A stretch of 64,000 nt of DNA from Rhodobacter sp. (GCA_030065095.1 JASJDP010000016.1:268662-332661); one strand, 5' to 3'; positions 38,673 to 49,200 are shown, counted from the first letter of the stretch. The notes: generated by a model from the letters alone, not told the origin. Translations and numbers: made by a program.

Positions 38673-39623
38673 ATGCGCGCGTCTGAGGCGGCCAAAGGCA
38701 TCGCGGCGATGATCGCGGCCTGCCTGATCTGGGGCCTGTCGCCGATCTTCTACAAGCTCTTGGCGCATGTGCCGCCTCTGGAGGTGCTGAGCCACCGAAC
38801 GATCTGGTCGCTGGTGCTTTTCGGGCTGGTGCTTGCGGCACAGGGGCGGGTTGCCGAGATCGCGCGCGTTCTGGGCACGGCGCGCGGGGCGCTGGCCGTC
38901 CTGTTGGCCGCGGCGACGATCTCGGTCAACTGGGGCCTTTTCATCTGGGCGATCCAGGTCGGGCGCACGGTTGAGACCAGCCTGGGCTACTTCGTCTACC
39001 CGCTGGTTTCGGTGCTCTTCGGCGTGGTTCTGTTGCGCGAACGGCTCAGTGGGGCGCAGTGGGCGGCGGTGGGGTTGGCGGCGTTCGCCGTGGCCGTCCT
39101 TACCTGGGGCCTCGGCGCGGCGCCTTGGGTTTCGCTGACGCTGGCGGCGAGTTTCGGGGTCTATGGCGTGATCAAGAAATTCGTCACCACAGGCCCGGTG
39201 GTGTCGGTCACGACGGAGGTGCTGATTTTGATGCCGCTCGCCGCCGTGTGGCTTTGGGGCGTGCACAATCAGGGCTGGATCGGGCCGTCGGGCCGCAACC
39301 TGGGAACATTCGGACACAGCCTGTCCGACAGCCTGGTCTTGATGCTGTCCGGCCCGTTGACCGCCGCGCCGCTGATCCTGTTTTCCTACGCCTCACGGCG
39401 GATCACCATGGCGACGGTCGGCCTGGTGCAGTACCTCAACCCGACACTGCAATTCCTTGTGGCGACGCTGGTCTTTGCCGAACCCTTCACCCGCTGGCAT
39501 GGGATCGCCTTCCCGCTGATCTGGGTGGCGTTGGGGGCCTATTCGCTCAGCGCGATCCGTCAGGAAAGATCGTTGCGCAGGGCGGCGACCAGCTCGGGCA
39601 CCTCGTCGACCACGCCGACATAG
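38673..39623 (+). CDS. rarD: RarD/EamA-family transporter
   Basis: A 316-aa inner-membrane protein with ten predicted helices in two EamA-type repeats (first from WGLSPIFYKLL near residue 21; second from SFGVYGVIKKF near 160). LSHRTIWSL and the SYASRRITMATVGLVQYLNP segment are characteristic of RarD. Substrate unknown. Its last 64 bases overlap the end of the convergent LOG-family gene; the terminal sequence ATSSGTSSTTPT is the antisense of that gene and is unlikely to be important. Confidence 0.9.
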   Translation: MRASEAAKGIAAMIAACLIWGLSPIFYKLLAHVPPLEVLSHRTIWSLVLFGLVLAAQGRVAEIARVLGTARGALAVLLAAATISVNWGLFIWAIQVGRTVETSLGYFVYPLVSVLFGVVLLRERLSGAQWAAVGLAAFAVAVLTWGLGAAPWVSLTLAASFGVYGVIKKFVTTGPVVSVTTEVLILMPLAAVWLWGVHNQGWIGPSGRNLGTFGHSLSDSLVLMLSGPLTAAPLILFSYASRRITMATVGLVQYLNPTLQFLVATLVFAEPFTRWHGIAFPLIWVALGAYSLSAIRQERSLRRAATSSGTSSTTPT

Positions 39624-40117
39624 GTTCGCAGGCTCTGATCGGCGAAGCCTTCAGAGATCACATGATCGACGAGAGAGATGAGCTTGTTCCAGTAACCGTT
39701 TGTGTTCAATAGAAAGATCGGCTTGGCATGCAACGCCAGCTGGCGCCATGTCAGGACCTCGAAGAACTCGTCGAGCGATCCCGCGCCCCCCGGCAGGACC
39801 ACGATGGCGTCCGAGTTCATGTACATCACCTTTTTCCGCTCGTGCATGTTTTCGGTGACGATAAAGCTTTGCAGGTTGCGCCTGGCGACCTCGCGGCTCA
39901 GCAGGTGCACCGGGATCACCCCGAACGTGTCGCCGCCGGCGGCCTGCGCCGCCTCGGCCACCGCGCCCATCAGCCCGATATCGCCCGCGCCATAGACCAG
40001 CCGCCAGCCCTCGGCGGCCATCGCCGTGCCGAATTCCTGCGCCGCCTGCCGGTAGCCGGGATGCACGCCGTCGCGGGAGCCGCAGAATACACAGATCGAG
40101 ACTTGCGCGGGGTCCAT
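39560..40117 (-). CDS. LOG-family (TIGR00730) Rossmann protein
   Basis: A 185-aa protein of the lysine-decarboxylase-like LOG family. Homologues are cytokinin-riboside 5'-monophosphate phosphoribohydrolases. The Rossmann start is VFCGSRDGVHPGY and the nucleotide loop is PGGAGSLDE, where the common form has GT; the glutamate is retained. The ATG at 40117 follows AAGGACAAGAT; an ATG five codons upstream is possible. The gene is convergent with rarD and overlaps it. Confidence 0.9.
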   Translation of the reverse strand: MDPAQVSICVFCGSRDGVHPGYRQAAQEFGTAMAAEGWRLVYGAGDIGLMGAVAEAAQAAGGDTFGVIPVHLLSREVARRNLQSFIVTENMHERKKVMYMNSDAIVVLPGGAGSLDEFFEVLTWRQLALHAKPIFLLNTNGYWNKLISLVDHVISEGFADQSLRTYVGVVDEVPELVAALRNDLS

Positions 40118-40215
40118 ATCTTGTCCTTGCATCAATGTGTTTTGACCACAGATAGCGGGGTTGATATGCTCTCTCAACTGCAGGCATGGCCGTGTCTGTG
40201 GGCTGGGGGAAGAAA

Positions 40216-42057
40216 ATGCTGGCAAGGATCGGAGCGTGGTTCGGCGGAGGCGCGGTAAGCGGCACGGTTGCCGTGGTTGCGGCGGTCGTCGCCGTGGGCG
40301 TCGGCGGCTGGCAGCTGGTCAAGCCAGACGTCCCAACCGCGCCCCTCAACATCGCCGCCGCGCCGCCGCACGATAGCGCATCAGTGGCCGATGCGTCGCG
40401 GGGCTCGGATGCGGAAGTCCCGGCGCAGACATCTTCCGACACCGCCGAAGGCAGCGCGCCAGAGGCCGGCGATGCCGCATTGCCCAGCTTCGATGTCGTC
40501 CGTGTCGACGCCGACGGCAATGCCCTGGTCGCGGGCCGGGCCGTGCCGCGCTCGGACATCCGGATCTTGCTCGACGGGGCCGAGGTCGGCGCGGCGCCGG
40601 CCGATCCGGGCGGCAATTTCGTGTCGCTGTTCGTCGTGCCGCCGGCCGACCAACCGCGCACCGTGAGCCTGGTGATGGAGGTCGAGGGCAAACCGCCGGT
40701 CGCCTCGAACGCTACGGTCATCCTGGCCCCGAGCCCGGCAGAGACGGCGCCGGAAACCCTGGCGAAACTGGATCCCGACGCGACACCGCCGCCCGCGCCC
40801 GAGGCCGCGGCCCCCGCGCCCGAGGCGGCAGAGGCGCCGGTCGAGGCCGCCGAGACTTTGGACGGTCCCGTGGAAACGCCGACGCTGAAGGCCGAGGCCC
40901 CGGTCGATACCAGCCCTCCGCCGCCCGTGACCGCACAGGCAAGCGTCGAGACAACCACGCCCCCCGAAGAGAGCGAGGCGGCAGAGATCGATGCGGAAGA
41001 GCCGCAGGTTGCGGTGGCCCGGGCACCTGTCACTGCCGCAGAACCGCAGCCCGAAGCCACGGCGCCCCCGACAGAAGATCCCGAGACGACGGCTGAAACG
41101 GTGCAGGCCCCTGCCGACCAGGCGCCAACGCCCGTTGAGACACCCGGCGCCGCGACCAGGCAGACCGCCGTTCCGGTGGAAGCGGCGCAGATATCCTCTG
41201 CGTTGCCAGCAGCCCGGGCCGAGACCACCGAACCGCCCGCCCAGCCTGTTCAGGCGCCTCTCGAGAGCGCCGAGGCGACGGTCACGGTGGCGGAGGCCCC
41301 GGCGGAGACCCCAGACGCACCCGCCGCCGCGGCAGAGACGGCATCGGTATCGCCGGAGACAGCGGCGGTTGAAGCCGTGGACCGCGGCGCTTCGCCGGCA
41401 GTGGAGGCCAGGGTCGCCGCGCCATCCGCGCCCGTGCCCGATAATGGCGGCACGCAGCTCGATGCGCTCGACCCACCGGACCGGTCCGACAGGCCGAGCG
41501 CCCCGTCGGTGCTGCTGGCCGACGACACCGGCATCAAGGTCCTGCAGCCCGGCGGCCCCCAGCCGGATGTCGCGCAGGCGGTGGTGATCGACAGCATCAG
41601 TTACGACCCCGCGGGCGAGGTGGCGCTCGGCGGGCGCGGCGCCTCGGGCGGGTTCGTCCGGGTCTATCTCAACAACCGGCCCATCAAGACCACCGAGATC
41701 GGCATCGACGGCCAGTGGCGCGCGCCGCTTCCGCAGGTCGATACCGGTGTCTACACCCTGCGCATCGACGAGATCGACGCAAGCGGAACCGTGACGTCGC
41801 GCGTCGAAACCCCGTTCAAGCGGGAAGAGCCCGAGCTGCTGGCCGCGCTCGAACCCGCGGCCCCGGCGCCGGCCCCGGGGGACCCACCGCGCGCTGAGGT
41901 GATCACCGTGCAGCCGGGCAATACGCTGTGGGGCATCGCGACGGACTCCTATGGCGACGGCTTCCTCTATGTGCGTGTCTTCAACGCCAATCGTGACCGG
42001 ATCCGCGACCCCGATCTGATTTATCCCGGCCAGGTCTTTACCGTGCCCGACCGCTAG
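40216..42057 (+). CDS. LysM peptidoglycan-binding protein with long Pro/Ala/Glu linker
   Basis: A 613-aa envelope protein. An N-terminal transmembrane segment (residues ~13-33) is followed by a beta domain (~85-165), a low-complexity Ala/Pro/Glu/Thr linker of about 250 residues, a second beta domain (~455-550) and a C-terminal LysM domain (VQPGNTLWGIATDSYGDG, about 563-610) that should bind peptidoglycan. The ATG at 40216 follows GGGGGAAGAAA. It probably spans the periplasm from the inner membrane to the cell wall. It is followed by an ABC exporter gene after 172 bp. Confidence 0.9.
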   Translation: MLARIGAWFGGGAVSGTVAVVAAVVAVGVGGWQLVKPDVPTAPLNIAAAPPHDSASVADASRGSDAEVPAQTSSDTAEGSAPEAGDAALPSFDVVRVDADGNALVAGRAVPRSDIRILLDGAEVGAAPADPGGNFVSLFVVPPADQPRTVSLVMEVEGKPPVASNATVILAPSPAETAPETLAKLDPDATPPPAPEAAAPAPEAAEAPVEAAETLDGPVETPTLKAEAPVDTSPPPPVTAQASVETTTPPEESEAAEIDAEEPQVAVARAPVTAAEPQPEATAPPTEDPETTAETVQAPADQAPTPVETPGAATRQTAVPVEAAQISSALPAARAETTEPPAQPVQAPLESAEATVTVAEAPAETPDAPAAAAETASVSPETAAVEAVDRGASPAVEARVAAPSAPVPDNGGTQLDALDPPDRSDRPSAPSVLLADDTGIKVLQPGGPQPDVAQAVVIDSISYDPAGEVALGGRGASGGFVRVYLNNRPIKTTEIGIDGQWRAPLPQVDTGVYTLRIDEIDASGTVTSRVETPFKREEPELLAALEPAAPAPAPGDPPRAEVITVQPGNTLWGIATDSYGDGFLYVRVFNANRDRIRDPDLIYPGQVFTVPDR

Positions 42058-42229
42058 GGCGCTCGCGCGGCGGGGCTTCGCGCCGTGATTCCGCGCGGTG
42101 TGACGCAACCTCCGCACCGGGCCGGAGACTGTAGAATGCGGTTCCAGCAAATTCATCTCTGTTGCGAAGACTGGCAAATCCCGCCCCGTCACATTAGGTG
42201 TGGTCTTCGGGCCGGACGAAAGGCGGGCG

Positions 42230-44059
42230 ATGGCCAGACGAACCACCATGACGGATTGGGACAGCGAGGCGGCGCGCCGCAGTGGCTGGCGCACGATCCG
42301 CCGCGTGGCGCCCTATCTTTGGCCCGCGGCGCATCCTTGGGTAAAATGGCGCGTGGTGCTGGCGCTGGCGGCGCTGTTCGTGGCCAAGCTGGTGGCCGTC
42401 GGAACGCCGTTCTTTTACAAGGCCGCGGTCGATGCGCTGGCGGGCGAGGGCGCCGACCCCGTGATGATGCTGGCCATCGGCGCCGTCGGGCTGACGGTCG
42501 CCTACGGCATGGCGCGGCTGATGACCGTGGGCTTCCAGCAGCTGCGCGACGTGATCTTTGCGCGCGTCGGGCAACGCGCGCTGCGGCAACTTGCACTGGA
42601 AACCTTCCGGCATATCCACGCGCTGTCGTTGCGCTATCACATCACCCGCAAGACCGGAGGCCTCAGCCGGATCATCGAACGGGGGGTCAAGGGCGTCGAG
42701 TTCCTGCTGCGGTTCCTGCTTTTCTCGATCGGCCCGCTGATCCTGGAACTGGCGATGATCTCGGTGGTGCTCGCCGTGGTCTTCGACCTTTGGTATCTCG
42801 CGGTCGTGGTGATCACCATCGGCATCTACATCTGGTTCACCTTCAAGGTCACCGAATGGCGCGTGAAGATCCGCAAGGAGATGAACGACCAGGACACCGA
42901 CGCCAACCAAAAGGCCATCGACAGCCTTCTGAATTTCGAGACGGTGAAATATTTCGGTGCCGAGGGGCGCGAAGCCGCGCGCTACGACGGCGCGATGGAA
43001 CGCTACGAGGCGGCGGCGCTCAAGACCTCGTATTCGCTGGCTTTCCTGAACTTCGGCCAATCCCTTCTGATCACCACGGGCCTGGTGATCGTGATGGTGA
43101 TGGCGGCCTTGGGGGTGCAGTCCGGCGCGCTGACGGTGGGCGATTTCGTCATGGTCAACGCCTACATGATCCAGATCACCATGCCGCTGAATTTCCTCGG
43201 CACGGTCTACCGCGAGATCCGCCAGGCGCTGGTGGACATGGGCGAGATGTTCGATCTTCTGGAACAGCCCGCCGAGGTGCAGGACAAACCGGGCGCGCCC
43301 GCGCTGAAGGTGCAGGGCGGCAAGGTGGAACTGGACGATGTCCGCTTTTCCTATGAAGATACCCGTGCGGTGCTGAAGGGCGTGTCGGTCGCCGTCGGCG
43401 CCGGCCAGACGGTGGCGATCGTCGGGCCGTCCGGTTCCGGCAAGTCGACCATCGGGCGGCTTTTGTTCCGCTTCTACGACGTCAGCGGCGGGGCGTTCCG
43501 GATCGACGGCCAGGACCTGCGCGACGTCACCCAGGACAGTCTGCACGCCGCCATCGGCGTGGTGCCGCAGGACACGGTGCTGTTCAACGATTCGATCTAC
43601 TACAACATCGCCTACGGCCGTCCCGACGCCGGCCGAGGCGAGGTCGAGGCCGCTGCCATGGCGGCGAAGATCCACGATTTCATTTCCACGCTTCCCGACG
43701 GCTACGACACACAGGTGGGCGAGCGCGGGCTGAAACTGTCGGGCGGCGAGAAACAGCGCGTGGGCATCGCGCGCACGCTTTTGAAGAACCCGCCGATCCT
43801 GCTTCTGGACGAGGCAACCAGCGCGCTCGACAGCGAGACCGAGCGGGACATTCAGGACGAGCTGCGCGCCATGGGCGAGGGCCGCACGGTGATCACCATC
43901 GCCCACCGCCTTTCCACGATCGTCGACGCCGACCGGATCGTCGTTCTGGAACGCGGCGAGGTGGTCGAGGAGGGCCGCCACGAAGACCTGCTGATCCGCG
44001 GCGGCCGCTATGCCGCCATGTGGCAGCGCCAGGCCGCCGAACAGGACGAGGCGGCTTAG
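42230..44059 (+). CDS. Atm1-type ABC exporter
   Basis: A 609-aa half transporter of the Atm1/HMT family. Six helices precede the nucleotide-binding domain; NFETVKYFGAEGREAARYD and SLAFLNFGQ are family hallmarks. Walker A is GPSGSGKST, the signature LSGGEKQRVGIARTL and Walker B LLLDEATSALD. Homologues export glutathione-type compounds linked to iron-sulfur or heavy-metal homeostasis. The start at 42230 follows AAAGGCGGGCG; an internal ATG at 42248 is possible. Confidence 0.93.
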   Translation: MARRTTMTDWDSEAARRSGWRTIRRVAPYLWPAAHPWVKWRVVLALAALFVAKLVAVGTPFFYKAAVDALAGEGADPVMMLAIGAVGLTVAYGMARLMTVGFQQLRDVIFARVGQRALRQLALETFRHIHALSLRYHITRKTGGLSRIIERGVKGVEFLLRFLLFSIGPLILELAMISVVLAVVFDLWYLAVVVITIGIYIWFTFKVTEWRVKIRKEMNDQDTDANQKAIDSLLNFETVKYFGAEGREAARYDGAMERYEAAALKTSYSLAFLNFGQSLLITTGLVIVMVMAALGVQSGALTVGDFVMVNAYMIQITMPLNFLGTVYREIRQALVDMGEMFDLLEQPAEVQDKPGAPALKVQGGKVELDDVRFSYEDTRAVLKGVSVAVGAGQTVAIVGPSGSGKSTIGRLLFRFYDVSGGAFRIDGQDLRDVTQDSLHAAIGVVPQDTVLFNDSIYYNIAYGRPDAGRGEVEAAAMAAKIHDFISTLPDGYDTQVGERGLKLSGGEKQRVGIARTLLKNPPILLLDEATSALDSETERDIQDELRAMGEGRTVITIAHRLSTIVDADRIVVLERGEVVEEGRHEDLLIRGGRYAAMWQRQAAEQDEAA

Positions 44060-44083
44060 GCCCCCCGGTCGGTAAACCGGCGG

Positions 44084-44863
44084 TCAGGCGTCAAGCTCCA
44101 CCCAAACCGGTACGTGGTCCGACGGCTTTGTCCGGTCCCGTATATCGGCGTCGATGCCGCAGCCGGTCAGCAGGTCGGCGGCCTGCGGGGTCAGCAGGAC
44201 ATGGTCGATGCGGATGCCGTCGTTGCGCTCGCGTGCATTGCGCTGGTAGTCCCAGAAACTGTAATGCCCCGGGCCGTGCACGCGGGCGCGGAAGGCATCC
44301 GTAAACCCCAGGTTCAGAACCCGGCGAAAGGCCTGGCGGGTCTCGGGCAGGTACAGCGCATCGGTTTCCCACGCCTGGGGCCGCGCGGCGTCCTCAGCCT
44401 GCGGAATGACATTGTAGTCTCCTGCCATCAACGCAGGTTCTTCAGTGTTCAGAAGGGCTTGCGCGCGGGCCTTCAACCGCTCCATCCAGGCGAGCTTATA
44501 GTCGTATTTCGGCCCCGGCGCCGGGTTGCCGTTGGGCAGGTACAGCCCGCAGATCCGCACCGCCCGGTCGCCCACCACCGTCGCCTCGATCCAGCGCGCC
44601 TGTTCGTCGGCCTCGTCACCCGGCAATCCCCGCGCCACATCCTCCAGCGGCAGCTTCGACAGGATCGCCACCCCGTTGAAGCTCTTCTGCCCGTGGGTCT
44701 CGACGTTATAGCCGCGCGCTTCGAAGACGTCGCGCGGGAACGCGTCGTCCACCGACTTGATTTCCTGCAGCAACGCCACATCGGGCCGCGCCTCGTCCAG
44801 CCAGTCGGGCAGCGCCTCGGCCCGGGCCTTGATGCCATTGATGTTGAAGGTCGCGATTTTCAT
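44084..44863 (-). CDS. xth: exodeoxyribonuclease III
   Basis: A 259-aa AP endonuclease/exonuclease of base-excision repair. Catalytic motifs are visible: FNINGIKAR near the N terminus, LLQEIKS with the metal-binding glutamate at about residue 34, the GDYN motif near 149, and the C-terminal RIDHVLLT and SDHVPVWVELD with the active-site histidine. It is convergent with the ABC exporter and ends in the same direction as the RebB pair upstream. Confidence 0.96.
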   Translation of the reverse strand: MKIATFNINGIKARAEALPDWLDEARPDVALLQEIKSVDDAFPRDVFEARGYNVETHGQKSFNGVAILSKLPLEDVARGLPGDEADEQARWIEATVVGDRAVRICGLYLPNGNPAPGPKYDYKLAWMERLKARAQALLNTEEPALMAGDYNVIPQAEDAARPQAWETDALYLPETRQAFRRVLNLGFTDAFRARVHGPGHYSFWDYQRNARERNDGIRIDHVLLTPQAADLLTGCGIDADIRDRTKPSDHVPVWVELDA

Positions 44864-44929
44864 GCCGTTGCTCCCAAGGCGTCCGGTCGTGGCACCCCCG
44901 CGCGGGAAAGTCCCCGCGCAAGGACGGCG

Positions 44930-45229
44930 TCAGTTGCCCGAAGGGGCCGTCGACTCGCTGTCCGCATCGACCGCCTGCCAGGCCGAGATCGAGGCGGCCA
45001 GGACCTGCTGCGCGGCCAGCATCGTCGATTTCGACCGGTCGATCTCGCCCGATCCGGCCTGCACCAGCGCTTGTCCGAACCCCGCATTGGCCAGTGTCAG
45101 CGCATTGCGCAGGAAGGTCAGCGCATCATAGCGCGCCATGACCGAGGAATGCGCCTTCATGAGCGCGACGATCTCGTCCGGCGGGGCGGCGGTGCCGGTC
45201 CCGGGCGTGTCGGGCGCGGCCTTGTTCAT
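44930..45229 (-). CDS. small helical partner of RebB
   Basis: A 99-aa protein, Ala-rich and mostly helical, with a Pro/Thr-rich N terminus (MNKAAPDTPGTGTAAPPDE) and a C-terminal acidic tail. Its ATG overlaps the rebB stop (ATGA), so the two are translated together. The middle part (residues ~46-88, with ALTLANAGFGQALVQAG) faintly resembles the RebB helical pattern, but I cannot claim homology. It may be a co-assembling or chaperone-like R-body component. Confidence 0.7.
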   Translation of the reverse strand: MNKAAPDTPGTGTAAPPDEIVALMKAHSSVMARYDALTFLRNALTLANAGFGQALVQAGSGEIDRSKSTMLAAQQVLAASISAWQAVDADSESTAPSGN

Positions 45230-45501
45230 GACGATGTCCCGCTTTGGACCGTTTGCGCCGCGGCGATGGAGTCGCTGATCGTGTCGACGGAATAGATCTG
45301 CATGACGCCCTGGGTGGTGGCCGCCTGGGCGGCGATATTCAACTGCTGCTGCGCCGCGACCGCGTTTTCCATCAAAAGGCTCAGCGAATGCGCCATGGTC
45401 TGATAGAGCGTGGCAACGGCCATGGCCGGGGCTTCGGCGACGACCGAGACATTGGTCTCTGTCACGGCGTCGGTGATCTGCGGGTTCACTTCCTGCGGCA
45501 T
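45226..45501 (-). CDS. rebB: RebB-family R-body protein
   Basis: A 91-aa protein of the RebB family. The N-terminal VNPQITDAVTETNVSVVAEA and the following MAVATLYQTMAHSLSLLMENAV with AAQQQLN are the hallmark pattern. In Caedibacter, Reb proteins polymerise into R bodies, ribbons that roll and unroll. The start at 45501 follows GGAGCAAGTTTT. Here only one RebB copy and one small partner are present; Reb loci elsewhere often carry several paralogues. Identification by pattern, without alignment. Confidence 0.85.
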   Translation of the reverse strand: MPQEVNPQITDAVTETNVSVVAEAPAMAVATLYQTMAHSLSLLMENAVAAQQQLNIAAQAATTQGVMQIYSVDTISDSIAAAQTVQSGTSS

Positions 45502-46234
45502 AAAACTTGCTCCAATCAATCGGCTGCGCCGCGACCGTAACAACCGCCCGTGAGCGGCACAAGCGGCCCGTCGGCGGGGCGCTCGAGCGCTGGGCACCGG
45601 AGGGAAACAACCTGGGACCGGCCGACTGCGTTTTGGGTCTCGACGCATCGGAGAACTGGGCGGGCAGACCAGGCACGAATTGCCGTGCTCTCGTGATTCA
45701 GGCATGCCTCAGAGCCCTGGTTTACAGGTGAGTCGAGCCTTGACGGCGTTGGCGAACCGTTCGTTGCTGATTTTCCTTCGGCCCGCTCGCGTCGTGCCTT
45801 CGAACGTCGCGCGGGTGAAACGCCGTACCCCGGATGCTCGATGCATCGCTATGAACGTCGGTCAGGTGGTCTTTGGTGCTTGGCGGGGCAGGGAACCGCA
45901 CGGGCTTGGCCGCGTCGGCAGACGGGCGGTCCGCGCGCGTCCCGCCGGGTTTTAGAGGCTCGCAAAGGCTTTATTTGAGTGTGGCGACGGCGAAACGCAG
46001 CTGCCGTGACTGTTTCTTGGCGAATTTTTCAACATTGCCCATACCACGACAGATTTCGGCCGCTCGGATGCCTTTTTGCGCTGGATGAATGGTGCAGGCT
46101 CCGGACGCCTCCGGCGGGCGCGGGAAGAATGCGTATGGGAAGAACGCAATCGGAATAATGCAAACCGGCGCCATCCCGGCGCCGTCAATCGAACACGTAC
46201 CTATGCAACGCGATCATACTTGTCGCGAGGGATC
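45502..46234. other. 733-bp gap between rebB and the RTX gene
   Basis: No gene is convincing. Short frames exist on both strands (for example 45971-46174 on the minus strand, ending FAKKQSRQLRFAVATLK) but lack a ribosome binding site and have coding-neutral composition. Three imperfect direct repeats of an 11-bp motif (GGGAAGAATGC-like) occur at 46122, 46137 and 46151. The segment 45960-46230 is less GC-rich than its surroundings. It may hold promoters of both divergent units and remnant DNA. Confidence 0.45.
46122..46161. repeat. three tandem 11-bp direct repeats upstream of the RTX gene
   Basis: GGGAAGAATGC (46122), GGGAAGAACGC (46137) and CGGAATAATGC (46151) are spaced 15 and 14 bp apart, ending 74 bp before the start codon at 46235. 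They could be repeated binding sites of one regulator. Confidence 0.35.
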
Positions 46235-49200
46235 ATGCCAAATCTGGGATCGAATACTTCGGCACTGAATATCGTGAATCTGCAGGTGATGGCCGAGGAT
46301 CAAGTCGCGGCTGACAAGCAGGTCATCGTCGACGCAGCGACCGGCGAAACGCTCTATGACGCCAACGTCGCCGCCAATTCCAAGCATTACCTGTGGCACG
46401 GGGATCATCAGACCTTCCCGATGGGGATGGACGGAAATCCGGAACAGTTCGCAGCCAAGCTTGCCGAAGCGCTTCCGATAGCCACCACATTGCGACTGGC
46501 GTTCAATGAACATTCCTTCGACGCAAACGGCAATCTTCACGAGCAGTACGAGCGGTTTCTGATCGCGGCTGCGAACGAGGGCTTCACGATCCTTCCCATT
46601 TACTCGTCCGGCGATGTGCAGAGGCTCGGCGATCCCGATGCGCCCGGCTACGGCGCCCTGTCGAATACAGAGGCCTATGCAGCGCTGCAGGAGAATTTTT
46701 CCGACATCTCGGACGCATGGACCAAGATGTTGGATTGGCTCGAGTCTCACCCATCGGTGGACTCGGCGGTGACGGGGTTCGAGCTGATGAACGAACCCGC
46801 CGGCTATCGCCACAGCATTCGTGAGAACGGAACCGGAGAAGGGCTCAATCGAACCGATTTCGTCGAACTCTATGCGGACCATGTGGTCGCTCTTTCAGAG
46901 CAGATTCAGGCGCGGTCGTCCGGTTCGATCTTTGTCGGCCCCTGGGGATATTCCGGAAACATCGCGACCCTCGATCAAACCACGATCGGTGGTATGAGCG
47001 CCATTGACTATATCGCGTCAGGCGTTGGCGCCGATTTGGTCTGGTCCGTACATCTGTATCCAGGATGGTCCGGCACCAAGTCGGCAACGTCGACGGCAGA
47101 GCTCGAGTCGATCCTGGACAGCCATTTTGCCCCGCTGGCGGGCTATAATGTCCACGTCACTGAAACCAACATTCATGGAACCGCCGACGATATCACCGGC
47201 GGAACGACGACGGCCGATCTATTTGCACGCTCCTTTGAATGGTTCGCAGAGAATGGCATCGGCCTCGGCTGGTTCCCCGGCGCCGAAACAGGCGGCTCGA
47301 ACCTCGTTGTGATTGATGGTGCCGGCTCGCTACGGTTTCTGCATCAGCACTCCCTCGCACACGCATTCAACGCCTATTCGTTGGGCGGCGCACCGGCGGC
47401 ACCGACCGGCGACCAGACGATCTTTGTGCAACTTGTGGCCGGCGGGCTTCGCAATGAAGTTTACGAAGCCGATTACGATGCCGCAGATCCGTTCGACACC
47501 GTTGACCACCTTGGCACCGCCTTCGGATATGACGGCGACGACACCCTGCACGGGACCGACGGTTCAAACGATCTGATGTACGGAGGCAGCGGACACGACC
47601 GGTTAACAGGCGGTCAGGGTGACGATTTTCTGTTTGGCCAATATGGCAATGACATTCTCTCGGCAGCCGGCGGCATCAACCACCTCTTCGGCGGCGACGG
47701 CGAAGACACGATGATCGGCGGCAGCGGATACGACCAATACACAGGCGGTGAGGGCGCCGACACGTTCCGCACGGGTGTGTCGGGCGACGACGTGATCATC
47801 GACTTCGAGGCCGGAACGGACCTGATAGACTTGTCCGGCGCATACAACAGCTATTCGGAAATTCAAGGCAATCTGAGTGCCTTGGACGCGGATGGTGACG
47901 GGCTGCAGGACGACCTGGTGCTGCATTTTCAGAACGGCAGCACTCTTAGGATACTGGATGCGGCTCTCGAGCAGCTTAGCGCTTCCGATTTCGTCGGGCT
48001 TACGCCGCCGAGCCTTATTTCAGGCGACGTTGGCGCAGACTACCTGCGCGGCGGCGCTGGCGACGACACGCTTTTGGGTCAAGGCGGCAACGACATATTG
48101 CGGGGCGATCAGGGCGCCGATGTTCTGGACGGTGGGGCCGGGTCGCTGGACTGGGTCTATTACAACACCTCCGACGCCGCTGTCGCCGTCGATCTCGGCG
48201 CCAACACCGCCAGCGGCGGCCATGCGACGGGCGACAGCATCACCGGCGTCGAGCGGGTTCTCGGATCCGACTACGACGACACGCTCACTGGCGACGCAGG
48301 CGCAAACTACCTGCGCGGCGGCGCTGGCGACGACACGCTTTCGGGTCAGGGCGGCAACGACATATTGCGGGGCGATCAGGGTGCCGACGTGCTGGACGGC
48401 GGGGCCGGATTGAGCGACTGGGTCTACTACAACGCCTCCAATGCCGCCGTCGCAATCGATCTCGGCGCCAATACCGCCAGCGGCGGCCATGCGGCGGGCG
48501 ACAGCATCACCGGCGTCGAGCGGGTTCTCGGATCCGACTACGACGACACGCTCACTGGCGACGCAGGCGCAAACTACCTGCGCGGCGGCGCCGGCGACGA
48601 CACGCTTTTAGGCCAAGGCGGCAACGACATATTGCGGGGCGATCAGGGCGCTGACGTTCTGGATGGCGGGGCCGGATTGAGCGACTGGGTCTACTACAAC
48701 GCCTCCGACGCCGCCGTCGCCGTCGATCTCGGCGCCAACACCGCCAGCGGCGGCCATGCGGCGGGCGACAGCATCACCGGCGTCGAGCGTGTTCTCGGAT
48801 CCGACTACGACGATTCCCTGACCGGCGACGGCAGCGCAAACTACCTGCGCGGCGGCGCCGGCGACGACACGCTTTCGGGCCAAGGCGGCAACGACATATT
48901 GCGGGGCGATCAGGGTGCCGACATTCTGGACGGCGGGGCCGGATTGAGCGACTGGGTCTACTACAACACCTCCAATGCCGCCGTCGCCGTCGATCTCGGC
49001 GCCAACACCGCCAGCGGCGGCCATGCGGCGGGCGACAGCATCACCGGCGTCGAGCGGGTTCTCGGATCCGACCACGACGACACGCTCACCGGCGATGATG
49101 GTGCTAACCACTTGCGCGGCGGCGCAGGCGACGACACGCTTTCGGGCGATGACAACGCCGACCGCCTCGAAGGTGGTGCCGGAAACGACCTGCTTCACGG

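Noticed and set aside
40366..40381. GCACGATAGCGCATC resembling the XRE direct repeats
   Set aside because: It lies inside the LysM protein coding sequence and is single, so it is probably a chance match.
42194..43981. 595-codon open frame antisense to the ABC exporter
   Set aside because: Composition is that of a shadow frame (Asp/His/Arg-rich), and the sense strand has complete ABC motifs.
45971..46174. 67-codon minus-strand frame ending FAKKQSRQLRFAVATLK
   Set aside because: No ribosome binding site or family match and it overlaps the direct repeats at 46122-46161; kept only as a remark in the gap description.
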